Positions 54,787 through 64,000 of a DNA stretch of 64,000 nucleotides are shown here, piece after piece. The DNA is taken from positions 2,480,001 through 2,544,000 of the forward strand of contig JALJCS010000035.1 in assembly GCA_023055355.1 (NCBI GenBank), given 5' to 3'. The stretch's first letter is position 1; each line of letters begins with the position of its first letter. The notes below the pieces were generated by a model. That model did no database searches and had not been told where the DNA came from. It saw nothing but the letters and a program-made list of their open reading frames with translations. The stretch comes from Agelaius tricolor. Taxonomy: Eukaryota; Chordata; Aves; Passeriformes; Icteridae. The position numbers and the translations under genes were made by a program.

Positions 54787-57324
54787 CTCTGTGGAGCAGA
54801 GGAATAATTTTTTTAGGAGTACTGGGGTAAGGAGCAGGCAGGTTTTGAGATCAAGCAGCTCCATGTCTGCAGGACTGATGGGCAGTTGTGGAAAACCCTT
54901 CCCTCCCCTGAGTGGTACCAGGCAGCCAGAAATGGCTGAGGAAAGACCCCAGAGCACCCAGCCTGCTTCTGCTGCCACTCAGCTCCTTCACAAACCCTGA
55001 CCTCCACCACAGCCAAGGGAGAGGCAGTTCTGCTATGGGACAGCCTTTTTATGGCCACACAAATAGGACAGGAGAAATTTCAGGCTCTACCTACCTTTCT
55101 AAATAGCATGTAATGGGTAGAAAGAGTCCAACTCACTTTTCAGTCTGCTTTCAGTGCAGATTAACTCACAAATTCCCTCTCTGAGCATCCCAGCATGTCC
55201 CAAGCTTTACTGCAGGCAGAGTGAGTTCAGCATTTACTTGATGTGGTTTTCCAGAAGGGAGGAAAAAAATACATTTAAGGATTCTATTCAAAAAGGGGTC
55301 AACAATACAACAAAATAGGTCATGTCATCTTAATTGGGAAATCATAAATTTGGGGCTGTCCCCATCCTGGTAACACAGCAAGGATCTTTGTTCCAAGCAT
55401 GAGGCAAAGGCCAGCACCCTTAGCCAAAATAACTTTTCAAGCAAACTCTCATTGAATAAATCTTTCACACCGAAGGGAACATTTTTCAGTACTCTGTTTC
55501 TTAACACCATTAACTTTAACTGTCAAGCCTGACAAGTATGGAAAACTGTTTTCTTACAAAAGTTAACACAAAAAACATTTTCCACTAAAAGGAGTTTTAT
55601 TCAATACACATTAATTCTCCATTTTACCATTAAACTCTAATTGCTATTTTTCTCCATTCCAAATTTCTTTTCCTCTCCAAGATCTGGACTTTAAAGAGTC
55701 CAAGCAGCCAGACATCAGCACTTGTTTATAGAAGTTCTGTGACATGGCTGTGCTGTAATGAAGTAATTATATTAAAAAGAAAGATCTGGGAATAACCATG
55801 ACCCGTTAATCACATTCATTTACATGCTGCTATTCTTTTTTTCCCTACTGTTTCCAAGTGTCTAGGTGAATTCTTGAGAATATTTAGGAGATTAAAAACA
55901 TTTGCTCACTTTCAGAGCTGAATCAGAACGTGGATTAACAGCCACATGGGTTGTAAATTCCATTAGGGAAGCAGTGGGGTGTGGACACAAGACTTAGGGG
56001 GAGCTCATCTCTCCTCACTTCACCTTCTGAACATTACATTTAGTCCTGGGCATCTCCTCAGCCAGTGGAAAGCATCAGCACCTCCTGGGGAGGGAGTGGA
56101 GCTGTCTTTTCTCTGTGGATCCAAAAAGGGGAAGGAATCAATCAGAAGCTGAGTGAATTAATCTGTATCCACAATGCCTTAGTAAGTAACAAGGTTTTCA
56201 GAAAACTCCATCAGGTTCATAGCTCATTTTCTTAAAATCTTTATTTAAGCTGGTAAGGAACAAAAAACTCCTGAATTTCTTGTAGATCAGCCTGGTTTTG
56301 TGAGCCCTCCCTTGTGCTGGACACAGCTGGGCTGGAGCACACATCATGTCAGAGGGCCTTGGAGCAATCAATGACAAAACCACTGGATTTTGGCTTCTGA
56401 CCCTTGGATAACACAGGTCACCAGACTTCCCAGAACTGATTCCTTCTAAAACCAGAGCAGAAACACCAGGACAAGAAAAACCATGTGAAAACTTCCAATG
56501 AAACAGAGAGCTCCGTATTTCTCAGTGTGCTGTTGTGAGTGGTTAATTGCTCTCACTGCTGACTGCGGTTTATGTCCAGCCTGAGTTCCTCTACCTTTGG
56601 TTTCTCTCCACTGGGGTTTATTGCCTTTATTTGCTGGTCTGAACTCAGCTTTTTCACTGTGTTTATGTTTCTGTCCATCAGAGTGATCAAACTCTCTGTT
56701 GGATGATGCAAAGTGTCTCCTCTGGTCTCCAGAGGGCGGATGTGCCTTCCGACCATTTAACAAATCCTTGTTCTCCATTCTCTCCAACTGCTGATGACAA
56801 CATTTTCCTTGAACTGCCAAAGTCACAAGTGGAAACTTCAGGAGGAGTGAGTCCCTTCCTCCTTATCTCAAATATTCCTGGGTTTATACCCCCAAAAATG
56901 ACATTTTTCTTCTCTGTCACACTCTCACACAGGGGTCTGTGTTTGTTGATGGTCCCACACCTCCACAGGTCTTTTCCAGGGTCATCAGCTCCCCGGACAT
57001 GGCTCAGCCCTACCTGGGTCCTACTAAAACATGTTCCTTGATTTAATTTAGGTTCTAATGGGACCCAAATCATTCTGCTCTGGTGATCTATCTTTTATTT
57101 CAGTGATCTTCAGATGCTGAGCTCACCACAGAGGTAGATCTGTGATAACCTCCAGGACTCCATTAGAAGCATGTCCAATCACTGATGAATTTCCATTAAA
57201 ACTGGAGAGTGCAGCAGTTTCTTATCTATTCCAGTGGTGCCTAATTGGTTTTCTATCATCCCAGACTTGTGTAAGAAGTTATTTGTAGCCAAAGGCGATT
57301 CTTGCAAGGGACCATTGGGTGTTC
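54787..57324. other. Unassigned non-coding stretch
   Basis: About 2.5 kb with no recognised transposon. Minus-strand frames of 126 and 128 codons at 56446-56826 and 56687-57073 overlap each other in different phases and show no domain I know. They may be chance or a decayed element. The part 55720-55860 is AT-rich, repeat-free and regulatory-looking. Confidence 0.45.
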
Positions 57325-57420
57325 CAGGGTGGAAAGGGCCTCAGGAGGTCACCCAGTCCAACCTGCAGGGTCAGCCTGAGATCAGATCAGGATCCTCAGG
57401 CCTTCCCACAAGTTTATCAT
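57325..57420 (-). mobile_element. CR1-derived fragment
   Basis: CCAGGGTGGAAAGGGCCTCA, GGAGGTCACCCAGTCCAACC and CAGGGTCAGCCTGAGATCAG resemble the minus-strand 3' region of an older CR1 subfamily. Short and diverged. Confidence 0.75.
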
Positions 57421-57489
57421 ATCAATACTATTACATTTATCAACACAATTTGTAATCTTCCCTGAAAAAAAAAAGAAAAACTAATTAGA

Positions 57490-57700
57490 CAAGAACTATA
57501 TTCTATAAGCCCATGTTGATTGACACTACTTGCATTAATCCTTTTAATTCTTTACTAATTACATGCCCTATCAGCAATTCCATTATTTTGTCTAGGATTA
57601 ATGTCAGGCAGAGAAATCTGTAGTTCTGTGAGCACCTTGTTTATCCCTTAAAAAATAATGGCACACAGCTAAAATTCTTGCACAGAGATGTAACTTGCTG
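57490..57700 (-). mobile_element. Ancient LINE-like fragment
   Basis: AAGCCCATGTTGATTGACAC, TTTAATTCTTTACTAATTAC, CCTATCAGCAATTCCATTAT and ATTAATGTCAGGCAGAGAAA follow the order of an old CR1-type reverse-transcriptase region found in reptiles and birds, read on the minus strand. The match is from memory of the family pattern and the fragment is heavily decayed. Confidence 0.5.
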
Positions 57701-59954
57701 GTACTTATTATCTCTAATTAAGAGCTGCTATACAATTCTCATCCAGTATAAAAGGTGTTTTATTGTCAAAGGACATGATCACACAGTCTCTCCTTTTCCC
57801 TTGTAAGGAACAGAAATATTTATTGAACTCTTCAAAATTCTGTTCAAGATTACTAACAACACTATCATTTTCATGTAGCACTGAGCTGTTGTAAACACAG
57901 TTATTCCACTCAAGAAAAAGAGCTGCATTTCTATGGGGATTTCATTTTGAAAGCCATATGTTGGAGCCTTGTGCTGCAAATACTAAAAATGTGCTTGGAA
58001 TTCCTAAAATTATACTTGAAAATATCCAGACACAAAAACAATTGCATCTAACATAGAAGAAATTCTATATTAGACCTCATTTTTGCAGATCAAGGGGAAC
58101 TGATGACAGAATGTAAAAATATAGCAGCAGCTTAGGTACAAGAGACTGATTTGATTACATTTGTTATGTGCAAATAGAATAAAGTCCAAATGAGTAATGT
58201 ATCTACTTGATGATTTCCAATTCCAGCTTAACAAAGCTGAAAATAATTACAAAGCAAAACAATTGAAAGAAAGAAGTTGAGCAGGAATATGTGACTGATA
58301 ATTGGGAACTGCTCAAGATCATTTTCCTCCCTGCACAGAGGAACCACAATCCCATGGAAAAGAAAGAAGGTTGAGCTGGCAAAAAGCTGCTCTGGCTTGG
58401 AGGACAAGCAAAAGCCAAATCATGAAGTAGAAAATAAATGGGAAATTCTTCTCCACAGAAAACAAGAAATGGTAATGGCAATGAATAGAAGACAGCAGTG
58501 AGAAATTTCACAAAACATATAAGGGTGCATGGGTTGAAGGAAAATAAAAATAGGGAGGAGGAAGAGGAAACGGAAGGTTTGTCTTCTGTGTGCAGGTCAC
58601 AGATTCAGATCAGTAAAAGCATTCTCCATGAATGAGGGTCAAAGCCAGTGCTCCCCTGGGGCTCAGGGCACCCCAGAGCAGACACAGAAACATTCCCTGG
58701 TGTGCCCTGGGTTTGCACAGAGCCTGAGGAGGAAGGAGGTGCCTGGAGCGCTGCTGGCCTGGCTCCTTTCCTGAGCCGTGCGCCGTTGTTGGTGATGCAC
58801 ATCATGATTCAGCCTCCACAGCACCCCTAATTAACCCTGGAGGAGGCAAGGGCTGCGTGGCACCGAGGTAAATTTAGCCCTGGAGCTGAGCAGAATCCAC
58901 AAAACAGCAGCAGAGGAGAGGGGTGCATCTGGAACCAGGGGAAGGGGGCAGTGGATGCACCTGCCCAGCAGCACCTCAGGGCCAGCTCCAGGTACCACAG
59001 AGAACACCTGGGATGGGACAGAGCCTCTCAGCAGAGCCCAAGGGGAAGGTTCAAGCTCTTCAGAACCTTGCCCAAAATCCTTATAGATGAAAAGACTGCA
59101 TTAAACTCCTCAAATTACTGCCTTAGAAAGTCCTTCTTGCCTTTTCCGAGAAGCAGGGAGGGAATTTAGGGCCACATGAAGTTTAAATGCAGGACTTGGA
59201 ATCAAGGGAACTTGTTTGGGTTTAGATTCACAGATTCTTATCTCTTCAGATGTGGTAGCCTGAGCTCCCGCACCATCCAGGTCATGGCAATTACATTTTT
59301 TAAAAATCTGCATTGAGCCCCTTAACTTCTGTTTGAGCTATGGAGTATTTGAAGAAATACTCCATACTGCATTCTTGATTTGAAGAGATCAAACCATGTA
59401 GAATCCATCACATAATAAATCCTGATAAACTGTTCCAGAGTTTAATTACTCTCACTGTTAAAAATTTGTACCTTATTTCAAATTTGAATTTTTCTGGCTT
59501 CAGTTTCCAGCCATTGGGCCTTGTCGTGCCTTTGAGAGCTCAATTAAACAATGCTAAAGCATCAGATACCATTTCCATCTGTCAGTGCTTAAACACAGAA
59601 ACCTCAGTAGCTGATTCTCATGAGGTTTTTGGCAGGATCTGAGCTACCAGCAGTAACTTATCTGCCTGTCTTCAGGACTGACGTGGAAGCCAAGTAAAAA
59701 TGGTGAATGAAATTGGTTTTTCATAACTAGTGATTGTTGAGAAAGCTGGGAAATGCATAGATCTGATTAGAACATCTTGAATGAATCTTGATTTTTTCAG
59801 AATTCTCTCTTTTCTTTGCTGAAATGTTTCGCTGGAAGAGCTCAGCTCCAAAGGATGGCACTGAAGGCTTCATTGCACCCTGGGAGCTGAGTGTGCCATG
59901 GAGCCCAAATCCCTGTGGCACTGACACTGGGAATGAGGGAGAGCCAGACATGTG
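57701..59954. other. Unassigned non-coding stretch
   Basis: About 2.2 kb with no recognised transposon or exon. A GC-richer part with a few CpGs lies at 58640-58900. Open frames are short. Confidence 0.5.
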
Positions 59955-60174
59955 GTGTGGTTGAAAAGCTGGAATTGGACAATTAAATGCAAGATGCAAA
60001 TGGATCAGAACTTATAAAAGTGACAGACATTGTGTCCATTTTGGGGCCATTTTAGTTCATCTTGGGTGCAGCCCTGGCTGGGCTCTTGTGCTGCCCAAGG
60101 TGGATCCATTGAGAAGATCCTTTCAATAAATCCCTGCTTTATTCTATAACTGTTCCAGGTCAGCCTAGGCATCA
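59955..60174 (+). mobile_element. LTR family D, 5'-truncated
   Basis: Begins within the family at AAGCTGGAATTGGACAATTA, then GCAAGATGCAAATGGATCAG, TTGGGTGCAGCCCTGGCTGG, GCCCAAGGTGGATCC and AATAAATCCCTGC. It ends at TAGGCATCA (60174), the family's GGCATCA terminus. The first half of the LTR is missing or too diverged to place. It is more diverged from the 35999 and 38702 copies than they are from each other. Confidence 0.8.
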
Positions 60175-60325
60175 CCACCACAGCTCCTGCAAGGGAGATG
60201 TTTGGGTTTTGCTCCTCCAAAATGCTGCTCAGAGGCAGCTCTTGGGTTGAACTTCCTGCAGAATGGAACTTCTCTGCTTGAGGCAAAGGTAGCACACTCT
60301 GCCACTGAATTAATCTGCCGCATGA

Positions 60326-60942
60326 TCTCGGGATTTCTGCTGCTCACAATGACCCCAAGATGTGTCAGAAAGTCTCTTTTTCCCAGCCTGGTGGTCAAAG
60401 AAGGAGTCAGAACTCTTCAGCTCTCGTTCTCAAGGTTGTTTATTGTTTCTTATCTATAAAATTCTTTCTCTGGCCTGCCAAGGTCTGTTCAGCAGGACAA
60501 TCAGAGGCACACTGGCTGCCCCAGGAGCAGTGTCATCTTTTTATACTAAAAACTACCTGTACAATATTTACCATAACTTCCCAACACCTATCACCCATGT
60601 TAGACAGTGAGCTTCTACCTGAAACCAATCCAAAAGTGCCAGCATCACTGCAGAAGATGGAGGCCAAGAAGAAGAAGGAGAAAGGCTGGACACACCCAGA
60701 TTCCTCCATCTTGCCCCCTGAACCCCCATTCAAAAAACCCCAAAAATCCATTTTTCAACCCGTGACAAATTATTATTCTACTTAGACTTTCGTGGCTTGC
60801 AGACCCTCATATAAGGTTGGTCATTTTTTCCATGGGTCATAATCAGTCACAGAGGTCTTGGGCTCTGTGCCAGGGTCTCTGAGCCCCCTGGCAGGGGTTT
60901 GGGCAATCCAGGACAGCCAGAGGGATGTCCTGAATTCTGGCA
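60326..60942 (-). mobile_element. Solo LTR, family B, minus strand
   Basis: The plus-strand left end is TCTCGGGATTTCTGCTGC and the right end is GAATTCTGGCA, the reverse of a TGCCAGAATTC start. The flanks GCATGA (60320-60325) and ATATGA (60943-60948) match at four of six positions, so the target duplication is weak and the right end could be off by a few bases. The TATA motif is intact (CTTTTTATAC on the plus strand at 60537-60546), and TTTATT at 60439 is the reversed polyadenylation signal. Confidence 0.85.
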
Positions 60943-60948
60943 ATATGA

Positions 60949-62271
60949 CAGACAGACAGACAGAGCACATGCATACACTCAGAGCCCAGGGAATTTGGCT
61001 CTCTGTCACCAGGGGTGTGTCTCCTCTTTGCAAGCAGCCTCCAGCATGAAAAAAGGAACCAAGTTTATATGCTAGACAAATACATATTTGCCCGCCTGCC
61101 AGCAAATTATTACTTCAACCTGAGCTATTGCCTTCCCCACTGCTTTTCTTATTGAGCCTGGAAGCACAAGGTACAATCACAAAGAACAGGACTCTCAGGT
61201 GAGACTGAATGTGTGAACTTGGATAAATACTGCAGCAAATGCCCCAGGTGTGTTCAATTCAGCTACAGACACTTTTTGTCATGGTAAGTGTCCAGAAAAT
61301 GAAAATGGGTTACAAAGGTCCATTCTCTGCTACAAAACACTAAATGATCACCTGAGGGAAACTGATTCCTGCCCCTGACATTTCCTTCTAGAGGGCCAGA
61401 TCCAAAATGCTGCAGGGAAGAGGCTCAGGCAGGAGCTCAGAGGCATTTTTGGAGGATGATAACTCATTAAAAATCCACTGCAAAACCAGAGACACATCTA
61501 GAAATGGAAAAGACCTCACAAGTTCCCTCACCTTTCACTGATCCCAAAGCTTCATCTGTCCTCAGAAGGGAACCCCACAAAAGGCACTTTTGTGACCCAA
61601 ATTGGGTCCAGCCCACCTTTGCCTGCTGCAAGCTGGGACCTCTCTCAGAGTCAGATTTTCCAAAAAAAAAAAAAAAAATCAGACAGCAGGAGGTCAGGCT
61701 CTTCTCCAGCATTCTTCAGGTCATCTGTCCCACAGATTCCTGTTACTATTTTTGACCCTGTAACTTCGGCCAACTTAAACTTTCTACTATCAGGAGGAAA
61801 TAGTGATAGTTTTTATTACATCTACCTGTCTTAGATTTATTGTACCCAGAAGGATGACTGTGTTTTCTATTAAGAAGTATCTTTATTTTACCATATCACT
61901 AAAAGAGAGAAGTATGCAGGTCATGAAACCTGTTCAGCCCAACCATCTGACACTTAATATTTTTCTTTGCTAAAAAAAAAAAAATGGCAGGAGTTACTAA
62001 GGCCCTAAATTAGCAAAACTCCTAAGTATAAATGTAGCTTAAAAATACATGCTTAATTTCCATTTAGATCATGGGAAATTACAGCCCAATCTCAGCAGGC
62101 ACCTCCAGTTTTTTATATATACATTTATAGAGATATAATTACAGGTTAGTGGAATAAGCACACCTCAGAGCACGTGCCTGAATATGTTGCTGAATCAAAT
62201 CTCCAACACCTTCCACACCAACCCTGCAGCAAAACATTATTGGAAACACCATTCGCAGCAAGCACGTCCCA
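60949..62271. other. Unassigned non-coding stretch
   Basis: About 1.3 kb with no recognised transposon or exon. A short GACA run (60947-60964) and A runs at 61663 and 61972 are present. Confidence 0.5.
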
Positions 62272-62355
62272 ATAAAATGCAATTTTAATGCTAGGAAACA
62301 TCCTGTGTTATCAATAAAATGCAATTTTAATGCTAGGAAACATCCTGTGTTATCC
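62272..62355. repeat. 42-bp perfect tandem duplication
   Basis: Two copies, apparently identical, of a 42-bp unit starting AATAAAATGCAATTTTAATG and ending CCTGTGTTATC. It produces a 14-residue repeat in one minus-strand frame, without other sign of coding. Confidence 0.95.
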
Positions 62356-62742
62356 AACCCAACCAAAGCACCAGCGGCTGCTGCATGACAGGACCTGCAT
62401 TTGATCTTGCCTTTACACAGAAAGCAGCAACACCAGCTCATAAACAAGTTAGGAAACACATTTAACCAACAACCCACAACTTACTTGCAACGAGCTCACC
62501 GATGTCAGCACACAGGATAAAATTAGCCCGTTGGAGCCTGTGATTTTGGCATGATTATCTGCTAATTACCCTCTGCAAGCTGAGAGGGGTGGGCTGAGCA
62601 GCTCGCCGGGGGCTGCTGGCTGCCTGTCTTCCCACAAAATTTGCTCACAAGGCATCTAAAAATAACTTTATAGACAAGTCTTGCTCTGGAGGGAGAGGCA
62701 GGGCAAAACAAAAGAGTGTAGACAGTTTAACCTCTTCATGCC
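62356..62742. other. Unassigned non-coding stretch
   Basis: No exon recognised. A repeat-free block at 62510-62600 with TTATCTGCTAATTACC and a small CpG-containing part looks regulatory by composition only. Confidence 0.45.
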
Positions 62743-63349
62743 TGTGAAAAATGCGTGTATTCTATGATTGGCTTTTGGCAAATATTGAAATGAATATTGT
62801 ATGTGTTGTGTTAGAAAGTAATGCTGTGTTGATTCTCTTAAGTACTGTGTTAAATATAGTTTTAGGTTATAAAAAATGTTAAAATAGAAACTATGTAGGA
62901 TACTTTTTTTAAAGAAAGGACTCACAGTGAGACAGCAGCCACAGGACACCTGAATCTTTCAGAGAAAAAGAATTTATTGCTCCATTATCAGAAGAAACGA
63001 ACTTCTTCCCGTCTTGAAGGCGCTGTTAGGATTCGGAGGAAGAAGCTGACACTGCCCAGACAGAACCCTGTGTTTGAATGGAATTTATGCATCATGGATG
63101 AGATGTATGAATATGCAACAGCTTATTGTTTTTAAGGGTTAATCCTCTGTTAACGTGGGTCCTTTTTTGGGCTTGTGCTGCCCAGAAAAGGTACCTGGAC
63201 ATCTGTAACTCTTTGTTTCTATTGTCTCATATTGTCCTAATTCAAATTGTCCAAATTATTATTACTCTAATTGTATTACTATTTTTATAACCACTTTATT
63301 ACCATTAAACTTTTAAAATTTTAAAAACAAGCGATTGGCGTTTTTCTCA
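62743..63349 (+). mobile_element. Solo LTR with 5-bp target duplication (ERVL-like)
   Basis: Starts TGTGAAAAATGCGTGTATTC and ends GGCGTTTTTCTCA. It is flanked by a 5-bp duplication ATGCC (62738-62742 and 63350-63354). Five bases is typical of ERVL-type elements, unlike the 6-bp sites of families A, B and E. Internal landmarks are GATTGGCTTTTGGCAAATAT, TTTTAGGTTATAAAAAATG and TTCTTCCCGTCTTGAAGGCG. I recognise this as a common songbird LTR type. At 607 bp it appears full length. It is the only copy in the window. Confidence 0.88.
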
Positions 63350-63354
63350 ATGCC

Positions 63355-64000
63355 CAAATATCCACACGTGTAAGCAACACCCACCTTGGAACGGAATCCT
63401 CTGGCAGCTTCACATCAAGGACCCAAGGTGCAAACCCTGCTGGTTTTTCTCATTTCCTCCAAATTCAGTTTCCAATATCCTCACATCTGTCCCTACAGTA
63501 TCTCACACGTGCTCATTGCCTCTCTTCCACCAGCTGGATGCTCTCAAGCCCACGTGGAGCTTTAGGGCTCTGCTAGAACATACCTGGGAGCTGAGGATGC
63601 CCGGGTTTCCTGCCCAGAGGCGACAGACACGGTGTCCTGTGCTGGTGGCAGCACTCAGAAAATACCAGCAGAGCTTTCTTTCCCCTTCCCAGCCTTCCCT
63701 GCCCTGCTTCTACTCCCCCAGCATCAGCTGCTGATTTCCACCCGACTCTTATTTTATGCACATCCATCCCAATTCTTTTCAAAGGCTGGGAGTTATCTCC
63801 ATCCTGGAGTACAGGGGGGAAAATATGATGATGTTCATTGTCATGGGCATATGACAAGTATGTGATCATTTTCACTGGCTCTCCTGATGGAGCAAATCTA
63901 TCAGAAGGCTGAAATAAGCTAAGTGGATGAAACACAAGCAGAATTTTATCCACTAAGCAATTCTATTAGGTTACAGACCAAAGAAGGTTATTGATTCAAA
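63355..64000. other. Unassigned non-coding stretch
   Basis: No transposon or exon recognised. A 126-codon minus-strand frame (63573-63953) has no domain. Confidence 0.5.

Noticed and set aside
56446..57073. Two overlapping minus-strand frames of 126 and 128 codons as possible exons
   Set aside because: They occupy different phases over the same bases and neither shows a domain I can name. A cross-species comparison would be needed to revive the idea.

Overview
The window looks like non-coding DNA from a bird nuclear genome, most likely a songbird (passerine). The grounds are fragments of CR1 non-LTR retrotransposons, many endogenous-retrovirus (ERV) solo LTRs of songbird type, abundant micro- and minisatellites, and no compact or operon-like coding. 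I support no host protein-coding gene, tRNA, rRNA or CRISPR array. The long open frames are either translations of tandem repeats or chance frames. The window is best read as intergenic or deep intronic sequence. Family names rest on recognised motifs and target-site duplications (TSDs), not on a database search.

Layout. 1-9.6 kb: a 33-bp minisatellite, two copies of LTR family A (2880, 5722) and an ERVL-like LTR with an internal 347-bp duplication (6832). 9.6-10.5 kb: an 860-bp CATC microsatellite with higher-order structure. 11.3-13.7 kb: an inverted ERVL-like LTR, then a CR1 split by two different solo LTRs only 13 bp apart. 14-18 kb: two GGAGA polypurine tracts flanking LTR copies at 15679 and 16268. 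20-25.7 kb: two CR1 tails, one with a greatly expanded terminal octamer repeat, and a hairpin-forming minisatellite (25383). 26.5-36 kb: LTR-A copies at 26519, 29538, 32064 and 35446, a regular 60-bp x 6 minisatellite (33481) and an ATTTT tract. 36-39.2 kb: a cluster of LTR family D, one copy interrupted by an LTR-A and joined head to tail to another. 42.4-44.8 kb: a 700-bp almost T-free minisatellite and a 500-bp tandem duplication carrying AT repeats. 44.8-54.8 kb: LTR-B (44813) and LTR-A copies at 48035, 50530 and 54368. 57-63.3 kb: old CR1 pieces, LTR-D (59955), LTR-B (60326) and a well-preserved 5-bp-TSD LTR (62743).

The clearest signal is LTR family A: eleven solo LTRs in 52 kb, nine with a recognisable 6-bp TSD. 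All carry AT-rich simple sequence at the same internal site, from a few tens of bases to several hundred, between the conserved 5' part and the AATAAA-containing 3' end. This family appears to seed the long TATTA/TATAA microsatellites of the region. Three of the eleven copies share the target duplication TTCCAC. Several stretches without repeats have the look of conserved regulatory elements, but this cannot be tested from one sequence.
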